Below, piece after piece: positions 36,400-46,942 of a DNA stretch of 56,345 nucleotides. The first letter of the stretch is position 1. Each line of letters opens with the position of its first letter. The stretch comes from Lichtheimia corymbifera B2541. Its lineage: Eukaryota > Mucoromycota > Mucoromycetes > Mucorales > Lichtheimiaceae. A model generated the notes under the pieces. The model had not been told where the DNA came from, ran no database searches, and saw only the letters and a list, made by a program, of their open reading frames with translations. The stretch covers positions 1 through 56,345 of the forward strand of contig JNEU01000589.1 in assembly GCA_000697475.1 (NCBI GenBank). Reading direction: 5' to 3'. The position numbers and the translations under genes are program-made.

Positions 36400-37407
36400 T
36401 CCCACTCAAAATCGTCATAATGGAGCGTTGGCCTTTATGAGAACGAAATTGACCAGCGTGTCTGAACGCATCTTGTGTGAAAGTTTGAAGCTCGAGATGA
36501 GCAGTCTCAGGGACAGCAGGCTGCGCTTCCCATCCTTTCATTGGTCCCGCTCCTCCTTTTGGACGCCCCCATTTTAAATTCTCATAATGAAGTGTGCGGT
36601 TTTTAAATGAATGAAAATGATCAGCATGTCCGAGAGCACATTGTGTGAAAGTTTCAGGTTCCAGAGAGGCAATCTCAAGGTGATTCATTCTAACTGACAT
36701 TTCATGAATTTAGACGGGTACGGAGTTTCCGCCGACCATAGTGAATCCCACATTACACCCTCCCATTCAGAACCTTTAAATGAAACGTGGGTTCTTTATT
36801 AAGACAAATTTGATCAGCGTGTCCAGGAGCACATTGTGTGGAGTTTTCAGGTTCGAGAGAGGCAATCTCAAGGCCCTGGGTCGTCCACCCTATGTGTACT
36901 GCTGTCCGTGCATCGTCGGGCGCTCCCATTTTATTTCTCACAATGAAGCATGTGGTTTTTATTTGAATGGAGTTGATCAGCATGTCGAAGCCCACCGGTC
37001 TGACCAAGTTTGACGATGGAAATGGGCAACGGCGGGGGTGTCCACTATACACCCTACATGCGTTCCGTCGGTCCATCATCTCGCCTATATTTGGACCGCC
37101 CGATTCATTGGAAAGTCATAATGAAACGTGCGATTTTTAAATGAATGAAATTGATCAGAATGACTCAGAGAACCTGCTTACCAAGTTTCGTGTTCAAAGT
37201 GGGCAATCCCAAGTTAATTCATACTAAATGACATTTCAATGAATCCGGCCGGTTCCGGAGTTTCCGTCGACCATAGTGAATCCCACATTACATCCTGCCA
37301 TTCAAAATCTTTAAATGAAACGTGGGTTCTTTATTAAGACAAAGTTGATCAGCATGTCCAAGAGCATCTTGTGTGGAAGTTTCAAGTCGAAATGGGCAAT
37401 CTCAAGA
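36400..37407 (+). repeat. Degenerate array of a ~115-bp repeat, six copies
   Basis: Six related units lie in the same orientation at about 36400-36512, 36563-36680, 36760-36873, 36922-37030, 37097-37213 and 37294-37407. Each has a core reading roughly AATGAAACGTG, then TTTTT or TTCTTTATT, then TTGATCAGCATGTCC, then TTGTGTGxAAGTTTCA, then GGGCAATCTCAAG. Units 2-3 and 5-6 are each joined by a second shared spacer of about 75 bp (36685-36759 and 37218-37293, containing GACCATAGTGAATCCCACAT). This makes a higher-order duplication of about 310 bp offset by 535 bp. Read on the minus strand, most copies give similar peptides around the core FTQxALGHADQF, broken by frameshifts, so a decayed coding origin is possible. 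A further copy lies at 55844-55943. Confidence 0.8.
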
Positions 37408-38793
37408 TCACGGATCAATTTACAGTGTGCATGAATATGTCTGACATTGCCTGAACTATTTAATTTCCACCTCTTCCACCTCCCAACATCTTGCCTCCTC
37501 TACCTATTCTCAACTGATGGTGCATTCGAGTACAACTACAACCTGCGAACGATTGCTCTGCTTCAACTCACCATGTCAATCCCACAGCTGTCTTGATCCG
37601 ATTGTCTTTGACTGAATGGCAAGTCCATGGCGTATGCACAGTCTACCACAACACCCGCGTTACTTGACACTGCACGTTCTCTTGTACACTCCTTTACGAC
37701 AATCAAACGTAACAGCATTCATTGCAGCAGCTGCTAATAGCAAGGTCTTTACTCCATTGTCTCAAGCAGCGTCCACAGCCTTGTCACTCTACTACGACAC
37801 ACGTTCTTGCACACTTCTCTGCCGCGTCCAAACGAACCAGCAGTTGCTATTAGCAAGGTCTATACACCAATGTCTCGAGTTACTGGTGGCGACTTGCATT
37901 ACAGCCTTTATTACGTGGACAGCAGATAGCCATTGTATAAAAGCAGCATTATTTACGTGTAGCAACTTGCTTTCAATACATACCGCAATACAAGCGATTT
38001 TCGCGTGGTTGAGCTGCAATGGAAGAAAATGACCAAGAAAGTGATATACCAAGAGTTGGATGGAAAGGGAGCGTACCAACAGCAATATGATTCTAATGGA
38101 TGGACTCGATCAATTGGGGTGATGAGAAATCCTGGAATGTTGCTTTGGTTACTTGGAACATCGTCAGCAGAAAGGAAGGATCATATCATATGGATACGCG
38201 AGAATGATGATGAATTGGATCGCATTGAGGGAGGTTATAGCCATTGGATGAATTGGATAGTCGAGTCAAGGCATGCATCAACTTTATTCCAATCATGAAT
38301 GAAGAGAATAATTATGACGGCAGCAGCCAAGAAGATACCTGTTGACTCTATGTGATGCACTCGTACCTGAATCTTTTAGCGCCTTTTATCATATTTACTT
38401 AATAAACATCTACGTTTCCATGTCCTTCTTCGACTTTCATTAATGAACACTGCATTAAGCATACTTATATCACGTGGTTGGTTTCAGGATTGATGGTGAC
38501 AGGGATGAAGTTGGAATAGAAATCTGAAGGCTGGGAAACGAGACCGAGCCATATCGAGGGCCCCTTTGGTCACATGTGTCATGATTGAACATCACGACTT
38601 GACCAGTATCCATAAATCTGCTCTCGTTGACAAGCGTGTGGGGAGCAAATCAAGTGCTTTCGAGTCGCCAGGTTGACTGGCTTTGATCTCAATGAATTTC
38701 CTGTGTGGTACAGCTTGAGTGATCATCACGCATTGCTTTCTTGTTTCCAATAGCCCCACTTTTAGCTCCCTTTCCTTTGAGTTCTGCGCACCA
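37408..38793. other. Low-confidence region: short frames and an internal duplication
   Basis: A 138-codon rightward frame (37616-38032) is Thr/Ala/Leu-rich with no recognisable domain. It overlaps an imperfect direct duplication: CTAATAGCAAGGTCT near 37733 and CTATTAGCAAGGTCT near 37848. The two copies are in different frames, which argues against constrained coding. A second frame (38005-38298) is also unrecognised. The right end should hold the promoter of the DOA10-like gene. Confidence 0.4.
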
Positions 38794-41700
38794 ATGGACG
38801 AGGAAGGTAATTGACTACTTTTATTATGACCAACTACTACATTTAAGGGCTGACTTGATTCCTCGACGACCTTTAGAAATCTGTCGTGTGTGTCGTTGTG
38901 GAACGACTCCCGAACAGCCTCTGTTCCATCCTTGCAAATGTTCTGGCAGTATACGTCATGTGCATCAGGATTGGTACGTTTGTAGCAGTGGCTCCTATGT
39001 TTGCATGGGTGTATTCGTGATACTCATCGTGGTTTACTACTCTTATGCAGCTTGACGGAATGGCTTTCACACAGCAGGAAAAAGTAAGAAGGGTAGTTGA
39101 TATGACAACTTTATGTTTGACACATTGTATTTCTCGATCAGATATTGCGAGCTATGTGAACATCCATTTGCGTTTACTCCAGGTACGATGGTATAGAGAG
39201 GAGTGGGTGGGTGGGGGAGGGGGTTGTAGTGATATGTGGTATACTGATAATAATTACGTTATTCCATAGTGTATCGCGAGGATATGCCTGAACGTCTTCC
39301 ATGGATCTTGTTTATTCGACAACTCTACAAAAAGTCAATCACCATTCTATGTGTGGCTACTCGAGCAATATTTGTTTCATGTACTTGGTTCATCTTGATC
39401 CCATATTTGACGGTGTGGAACTGGCGCTTTTATCTTTGGAGCGGAGAAAACCTTGCTGCACAGCTTGATCGTCTTCAAGATGCCCGAAACAGTACGCACG
39501 GACCCTCTATCAAGAGTAATGACACTGCGGGTCCATCATCATTCAGCAATAATACAATATCAGCCAATGACGATGGAAGTTTATATGCTTTCTTCAATCG
39601 AATTGATATGAGGTATATATATTATGTCATTAGCTACGGTGATCGTGATACTAATGAAGCTTTCAGGACTTTTTGGAGCGATTGCTTTGAAGGACAAATG
39701 ATTGCTTGCACCGTGGTTGTACTATTTGCAGCGGCTTTTTTATTGCGTGAATGGCTTGTTCAGAATATCCCCACCGAACTTGACGTGGATGAAGAGGAGG
39801 AAAACGACCAAAGAGCTGAGACACCCCCATTAGCTCCTACCATCGCAAGAGCAGAATCGGATGAGGATGATTTAACGGACGAGGAATTTTATCATCATAT
39901 CGAGCCGCCGCCCATGGATCTAATGCTACAACAGCCTCATCACCCCCATCATAATGGCGGACGATACACCGAGAACTTTATCGAGTCGAATGATCACATT
40001 TTCAGAGGAGATGGCAGCAGCAACAGCAGTATCGGTAGCGATTCTGAGGATGAAGAGGCTGATCATGAAATGCTTGTACCACGTGGTGAACCACCGAATG
40101 CACCTTTTATGCGACATATGGATCATCATCAACAAAACTTTGATATACAACAACAACAGCAGCAGCAACGTAGAGAAGAGCACCATCCACCACAGAACAA
40201 TGCAGCGCCAGCAGTAGTGGATAACAATAATGAAATGGATGAGGAGAACCTGGGTGACGAGATCGATGGTGTCCTTGAAGTGATTGGAATGCGTGGCAGC
40301 TTTTGGATGTTGGCACAGAATTCTTTGCTCATGACCTTGCTCATCAGCCTTTGCCTGGGGATCACTATTTGGATGCCGTATATTGTGGGTATTAGTTTCT
40401 TCATGGTAAGTCTCATTCATTGGTGAAATTATCAGTAGCTAACGTGTATCACGTAGGCAACACCACTTGAAATCGTAAACGGTGTCTTATGGCTTGTTCG
40501 TAAAGCGACAGATCCAATCTTGGACAGTATCTTTTACCTTTGTATTGCACATATTTGGCCGTTTGTCCTGGAATTCTATCGGTCTTATCTCAATCCCTAT
40601 ATCTCGCATTATGTTGAAAGCCTTGCTCAACACCCATTCGCATATAACCTGATGGCAGTATTTCGAAGCTGTGAGCGATTTGTATATTACATTTTCCAGA
40701 CACATGATCATCCATCATCTTCCAAGGCCTCCTCCTTCTTTGACAGCGCTCGTTCTTCGGTTGCAGGATCAACAACAACAACACCATCATCATCGTCATT
40801 GGCATTTGGAGGAGAGAACCTGTGGATCTCATTACAACATTATCTTGATCAAGTACAACCAATATTGGAATCAATATCGAGTATTAGTCGTGGATTTGCT
40901 ATTGGAAAAACAGGCTATGATCGATTCATGTGCGTATCAGCTGGTTATGCCGTGATATTCTTACTCATTGCCTCGGCCCATGTACGTTCGTCCCATGGTT
41001 CTCACAACGAAGGCGGTGGCATGTTTACAAAGACGTTTCGACAAATGATACGGCAGCAAAGCATTATTCTCAAAGTGGGCATGTTTATTACCATTGAGCT
41101 ATTGCTATTCCCAATTGTATGTGGCATTTTATTGGACGTATCTTCATTACCAGCATTTCGAAATGCTACCATCAGCAGCCGCATCGAGCACCTGCAAGGT
41201 TACCCACTCGCATCCATATTCCTACATTGGTTCCTAGGCACAGCTTTCATGTTTCTATTTGCAGCAGTCATCACCATGTGCCGTGAATGCATTCGTCCAG
41301 GAGTGCTGTGGTTCATTCGTGATCCTAACGATCCACAATTTCATCCAATCAAAGAAATCGTCGAACGTCCGGCTCTATCACAGTTGCAGAAATTGGGCGC
41401 CAGTAGTATCCTCTATGCCATTGTCATTATCTCAGGTGTCAGCACGACTGCTTGGTGTCTCCAATTACTAAGGCTTGATATTTTACCTTTACGATGGCAT
41501 ATGCTGTAAGTTTATGAAACAAACTCAAGGGCTGTTGTTTACTATGCTAACGTGTACCTTATTGTTGGAGACATAGGCAGCCATTATCAACTGTGCCTAT
41601 CGATTTCCTTGTGATGCACATTGCAGTACCTGCCATGATACGCTATCTACAGCCAAAGGCAACCATCAAAAAGCTGGCAATGCAATGGATGAAACTATTA

Positions 41701-43076
41701 TGTCGCGGCTTACGTTTATCATCGTATATGCTCGGGGAACGTCATCTTGATGAAGAAGGTGTATATCGACATCCAGCTAACAATCAGCCATGGCGTCGAT
41801 TATTGTTTTGGAGTCGCCAGCATCCATCTTTTGCAACTCCCACCAGCTATGATTATCTTGATGGCACAACACCTTTTATGCGCGATGGTCAATTTGTACT
41901 TGCTCCTAAGCTCGACAACATCCCATATGTACCTGGACGCCGTATGCTGGTACCTGTTGATCCAGAATCACTCCAAATCTTGGATCCTGTGGAGCGTGAA
42001 CTCGGCCACCCTGCTGCATCCGGTACTGAGGATATCTTAACCAACACCACTATCGTATATCTACCACCACTCTTCAAGCAACGCGTGACATTGTTCCTAT
42101 TCACCATGTGGACAACATCAATTGCCGCCGCATGTGCCGCAACAGCCTTGCCGATAGTACTGGGACGATGGGTATACCGTACTGCACTTGGTCCATCGGT
42201 GGAAGTGCATGATGTCTATGCATACTTTACGGGTGGATTCCTTCTGGTGATGTTGACATTGTTAATCGTTCATGTGGCCAAAACAATTGCCGGCATGTAT
42301 CGGTCGGCGAATCCTTCGATGGCATATGGTTATTTGAAGCAAAGGTTAGGGATGGCCTTTTATTTGGTAAGTAGCAAGGATGGAATGAATACTAGCGAAA
42401 GCATGACTTACGCTTTATCATTATAGGTCGGCAAGCTCTTGTATATCGGCATTACGATGGGATTGATGATTCCGGTGCTTCTGGGCTTGATTACGGAAAT
42501 GTATTTGGTTATGCCGATGCGAGATTTGGGTACCCAATCACCCTCAATCGAATTGCTGCCGATATGGACACGTGGATTTGTGTGTATGAGCATCATCCGT
42601 GGTATGACAAACCTTGTACCTGAAAACGAGTGGCATAATCGAATCAATGCGGTAAGTTGTTTTACACAATCCGATGCTGTTTTCTCATTCATTTCGAATC
42701 CAGATCTTCCAGCCCGATCTTCACGCTGTCAATATCCGTGATCTTACCACCAAAGTTGTGATGCCGGCGATGGCAGTGGGTCTAGCTGCAATCTTGGTTC
42801 CATTCGCTAGTGCCATCATGCTTATCAAATCGGGTGTTTTCGGTAAGCTATTTGGTAAATGTTGAATGGACCATGGGCATTAAGCAAAATCAAATAGGTG
42901 ATATGGACTCAACAACGCGTATTCGGTTTATTCAATCAATGTATCCGGCTGCAATGGTGACGGTCGTGGTGTATTACCTATGTCATGTGGGTGCAAAATT
43001 CATGCAAAGCTGGGTACAAGCGGTTCGTGAAGACAACTACCTCGTTGGTACCATTTTACACAACCTCGAAAGCTAA
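38794..43076 (+). CDS. SSM4: RING-CH E3 ubiquitin ligase, DOA10/SSM4/MARCHF6 family
   Basis: Polytopic ER and inner-nuclear-membrane ligase of the ERAD-C pathway. Ten exons: 38794-38806, 38877-38973, 39051-39083, 39142-39182, 39270-40405, 40457-41505, 41577-42366, 42427-42651, 42704-42842, 42898-43076; 3,702 nt (1,233 aa), near yeast Ssm4. The N-terminal RING-CH finger is assembled from four very small exons: CRVC, CKCSG, HVHQDCLTEWL, then CELC, with the C4HC3 order. [16 protein letters not shown] and a first transmembrane pair follow directly. A long acidic, Gln- and Ser-rich cytosolic loop (about 39790-40260) precedes the many membrane segments of the TD-like region. The tail GTILHNLES ends the protein. 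The first exon is only 13 nt, so automatic models may miss the start. Confidence 0.94.
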
Positions 43077-44421
43077 TAGCTGCTGTCCCATATCCATCTT
43101 TTCAATACTCTCTGTTACATATCATGCCTTTGTGACCACCCATTGTATATTCAATTATCATTTGCATTTTCATTTGACTTGTCCCTTTGCTCTCTTTTTT
43201 CTTTACATATTTGACCTCTTTTTTCTTTGCTTTTACCGCCAATATATTATATATACCTTATCCGCATCGGATTTATGGGTCTGTTTACCAGATCATGTCA
43301 AAAGGGTGTACTGGGCATGTCGCTAGATAGATGATAAAAATGGAATTGCATTGCAGAATATCTTTTTTTTATCGGAGCATAAAGGTTACAGGCCACGTCA
43401 GCATTACATTGTCAGCTATCCGGGATCGTGGTTACTAAGGATATGAAAAAAGGAGTAAGCCTGCGCACCTAAATAAAGCGGCACATACGAGCGATCCATG
43501 CTACTGGATTTCATTTAAGCTTATCTGAAGAGAGAGAGAGGAAAATGCTTTGGCTGATGAGCCTCTACTGCCGTTCATGGTATGGTGTGCGCACAGACAT
43601 CCAATGGCCATGCATTTGTTGGATGAATGCATGCTATAACTTGCGTCAAACTATATGTGATCTAGTGTAATCCTTGGTTGTCAAATCCCCGATCCGTCCC
43701 GCTCTTTGATTCATGTGACACCTCTATCGCAACACGCGTGGGTGCCACCCAATGCATAAGGTTGCCTGCATGCAAAGTAATGATCATGGTCAGCTACTGA
43801 TTAAAGCCAACATGCTCCCAGTATGGGTCTTAAGGTGGGTCCCAGGGTTGTCATTTATGTGTACACCGTATTTTCTCGGTTATCTGGAATTGTTTTGATA
43901 GCCTACCAAAAATGGATATTGACTTGATGATTCCTTAAATTCTTGTGTATCCTTGCAGATAATCCTCCTTACATTACATTCATCAAAATAAAGCCGGCAG
44001 TGTCTAGACAGAAAAGAAGATGACGATGATTCAATATCTTGTATGCTGTAGCGGAGGTAGTGGTCGAGAGCAAGGTGAGTCCGAGAAAATGAAGAATATA
44101 ACGTGTCATCAGCTTAACTTGAAACCGTTAGTGCACCTTTTTTTCCCTTGCAGCCTTTTCGCACTAAAACGAACCAAGTAAGCATTGACGGTCATTGTTT
44201 CTTTATTACCTTATGAAATCATCATTCATCCCCAAATGTTCTCCTTGCATGGTTGATAATGGACCCATGAGCATGGAACAATGAACGTCAAATAACAACG
44301 GGAACATCTTTGAAAGAATGATACGAGTGTACAAGCTGCATGCGACGTCCCTTTTTTGGAAGCAAACGGGCGTCTTAACCACTTTGGCAGGATACCGCGC
44401 GCATTCAGATTTCCGTGGTGG
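43077..44421. other. Intergenic downstream of the DOA10-like gene
   Basis: No supported protein gene. Splice-like signals near 44072-44160 follow a short ATG frame at about 44021, but the spliced frame stops after 17 codons. An A-box-like sequence on the minus strand near 44375 lacks a B box and a cloverleaf. Confidence 0.45.
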
Positions 44422-44571
44422 TCATTGCTGTTGTCGTGGTATTTGTGTTGGGTTCTTTTTCGCTTTTTGCTTACGATGCTGATATCCTTCCTCCCTCATC
44501 TTTCGTAATCTCCGAGCCCGCAACGCGGCGACAGCGTAAAAGTATTGTATTGCTTTGGTAGCTACACCCAT
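44422..44571 (-). CDS. Candidate 49-residue basic small protein
   Basis: Unbroken small frame on the minus strand. It begins MGVATKAIQYFYAVAALRAR and continues with a highly basic amphipathic stretch (RRLRKMREEGYQHRKQKAKK). It ends in a Gln-rich tail before TGA. A TATA-like run (TTTATATT) lies about 20-25 bp upstream of the ATG, which is close for a core promoter. The composition (hydrophobic N-terminal helix followed by basic residues) would suit a small membrane or mitochondrial protein, but no family is recognised. At this length chance cannot be excluded. Confidence 0.35.
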   Translation of the reverse strand: MGVATKAIQYFYAVAALRARRLRKMREEGYQHRKQKAKKNPTQIPRQQQ

Positions 44572-45455
44572 TTTATTCGCTTTTCAATATAAAGGGTGTG
44601 TTTGGAAAGATCATCGTTCTTTGTAGAACATCAATTTATTGGCAAAAGAGAAGGCGTGATGAAAATTAACTTTGCAATTACATTGCGTGCGTATATAGGG
44701 TGACCCTGATATCGATCGGGTCTACATATGATACCCCTCCGCATACATACACACGCCCATTACAAATGATACCCCGCTGCTATTGATGATGGTCATCAAC
44801 CTGTCTTGTGGATATGGAATAATTATTGGCTAATTCTCGCAAGTTGGCGAGCCCTTTGCTTCCATTGCCATTCAACTTGATCAATGATCCCATACATTTC
44901 CCGTCATTACCCATGTGGTGATACAACCTTTCCCTTTTATCCATTGTAAGGGGTGAGGGGGATAGCTGAATATTTTCATCCATTCGCGCCACATACCACA
45001 ACAACATGCATCCAATTGCGGTCGTTGATAGTGCAGTGTGACGATTAGAATGGAGACATCAGACCGCTCATAATAATAGAAAGCGGCTGAATGTGTCATG
45101 TGTGTGACGCTACGATATCGGCATGTCCCTGAGCTCTTTTTGTCTTGTTTCGGGTGTAGGATGCTTTTTGTGTTTATGAGTATTGTGCTGCAATGTTGGT
45201 AAAGCGCCGCTCCAATGTATAGAAAAGAAACTCGGATGTCGTACAGAGTATATTGCCTAGACAGAATGGGAGAACAAGATTAAACCTGCATATATAAAAA
45301 GGTTTGTCAAGAATGCCGCCCCTTGCCACGTTTTATCTTTTTTCATCACACACACTTCTTTTGAAAGAGCTTGGTTCTCTTGCGTTGCCATCTACAACAG
45401 CAACCCCCTTTTCAGTCCTTGAACAATAACCCCTTACCTTTCCTTTCTTTGAACA
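44572..45455. other. Intergenic upstream of the expansin-like gene
   Basis: A 75-codon leftward frame (44780-45007) has no recognisable domain and no clear promoter. The right part (TATATAAAA near 45291-45299 and a pyrimidine-rich leader) is the likely promoter of the secreted protein. Confidence 0.45.
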
Positions 45456-46502
45456 ATGAAGCTCTTGCTTTTGATTGCCCTTGTCATGGCTACGTTCTTT
45501 GGAACGCTGGTTAATGCCATGCCCCTTCCAGAATCCTTCCATGAAGTATCGAGTGCCCACTTGCAAAAGAGATGCCACCATTACAACAAGCATCATTCTG
45601 CTGTGTCTTCTGCCTCTGCTAGTCACCATAGCAAGGATAGATCAGGTGCTTCGAAGACATCGTCTGCTGCTCACCACAACAGTGACAATGACAAGGAAAC
45701 CGCTAAGCCTACTCACACCACCAAGGCTCACCATCATAGCAGCTCCAGCTCCAGCTCTAGCTCCTCGAAGCATCACTCGTCGTCGTCTTCTTCTTCTCAC
45801 CATCACAAGCCAACTAAGACCACCACGACTGAAGAGCCAACTACTACCACCACATCGACCACTACCAAACACAAGCCCACCACCACTACCACCACCACGA
45901 CTACTACCACGACTCCAACTCCCGAGCCTACCACTACTACCACGACTACCACCACCACTACTACCACGACGACCACTACCACGTCTGACAAGCCCAAGCC
46001 CACTGATGGCGGTGGTGGCAGTTATGACCACAGCGGTGAAGGCACATGGTAAAATGACTCTTGAATCTTGCAGAAAGATCATTCTTGCTGACTTGTTCAT
46101 TGTTGGATAGGTACACTCCTGGTTTAGGTTCGTGTGGTATTACCAACTCTGCAAGTGACTATATTGCCGCCATGAACCACGTTGATATGGCCAATGGTGC
46201 CAATCCAAACAATAACCCTAACTGCAACCGAAATGTCCAAATCAAGGTTGGTTATACAATGGAGGATTTTCTTACAGCCTATTGACCATGAATATATAGG
46301 GACCTAAAGGTACTGTGGAAGTCACTATCACTGACACTGTAAGTACATCTTAAAATCCAACGTGATCAATTTGACTCATCCTTGTTTCATACAGTGTCCC
46401 GGTTGTGCGAAGGGTGATATCGATCTTAGCCCCGCCGCTTTCGAAGAATTGGCAACCCTCGGAACTGGTCGTATTGACATTGAGTGGAAATGGCTCGATT
46501 AG
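45456..46502 (+). CDS. Secreted expansin-like (double-psi beta-barrel) protein with Ser/Thr-rich linker
   Basis: Predicted cell-wall or secreted protein. Four exons: 45456-46048, 46111-46246, 46300-46338, 46395-46502; 876 nt (291 aa). A clear signal peptide (MKLLLLIALVMATFFGTLVN) is followed by a Kex2-type dibasic site (LQKR). A long His/Ser- then Thr-rich low-complexity stretch (near 45590-46000) is probably heavily O-mannosylated. The C-terminal domain is DPBB/barwin-like: GTWYTPGLGSCG, the acidic ITDTCPGC motif with the conserved Asp, and IDLSPAAFEELATLGTGRI with WKW near the end. No second expansin (CBM63-like) domain follows, so loosenin-like activity is more likely than a full expansin. 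Exon 2 uses a GTTGGT donor. Confidence 0.9.
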
Positions 46503-46942
46503 TCAAGTATTTTTATATATAGTCAAGAATTTTTCACCAATGTATTACTTAGCCATACACAAAAGAAAAGCAACAGCTGATTTTCATCTGCCGTGTATAT
46601 GCATTGATCCGTTGTTGCCATCAGTACCGTGAATCGCGGTATTAAGGATGTGTGTATGATAATCATTATGTGTGAGGACGCCTTTGTTTTAGCTGGTACA
46701 ATGGAAGTATGTACAGAGGACATGTCATTTAAATGAAGTATTGATTAGGATACTCTAACGTTTGCGTAAATGCTCATATCAAATCAAGACACCCTATTGG
46801 ATCATGATGGACGTATTATACTTTATAACAAAACGAGAGGGGGAGAGGATGAAATACAAAAGGGGAGATGTGTTATTAAATAAATCGGATTACATTCACA
46901 AAACAATTGAATGAAGATGGATGGTCTTGTTCACTACTCTAA
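46503..46942. other. Intergenic, convergent 3' ends
   Basis: Holds the 3' UTRs of the expansin-like gene and the leftward chitin synthase gene. AATAAA-like signals occur near 46877. No gene was seen. Confidence 0.6.

Noticed and set aside
37616..38032. 138-codon frame as a protein gene
   Set aside because: It overlaps a direct duplication whose two copies fall in different reading frames, and no domain is recognised. It is kept only as a note within the intergenic entry.
44343..44400. tRNA-like A-box on the minus strand (TGGTTAAGACG)
   Set aside because: No B box (GTTCRANNC type) follows and no acceptor or T stem can be paired, so there is no cloverleaf.
45642..46100. Long Gly/Val-rich frames opposite and alongside the expansin-like exon
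   Set aside because: They are shadows of the Thr/Ser codon repeats in the real exon.
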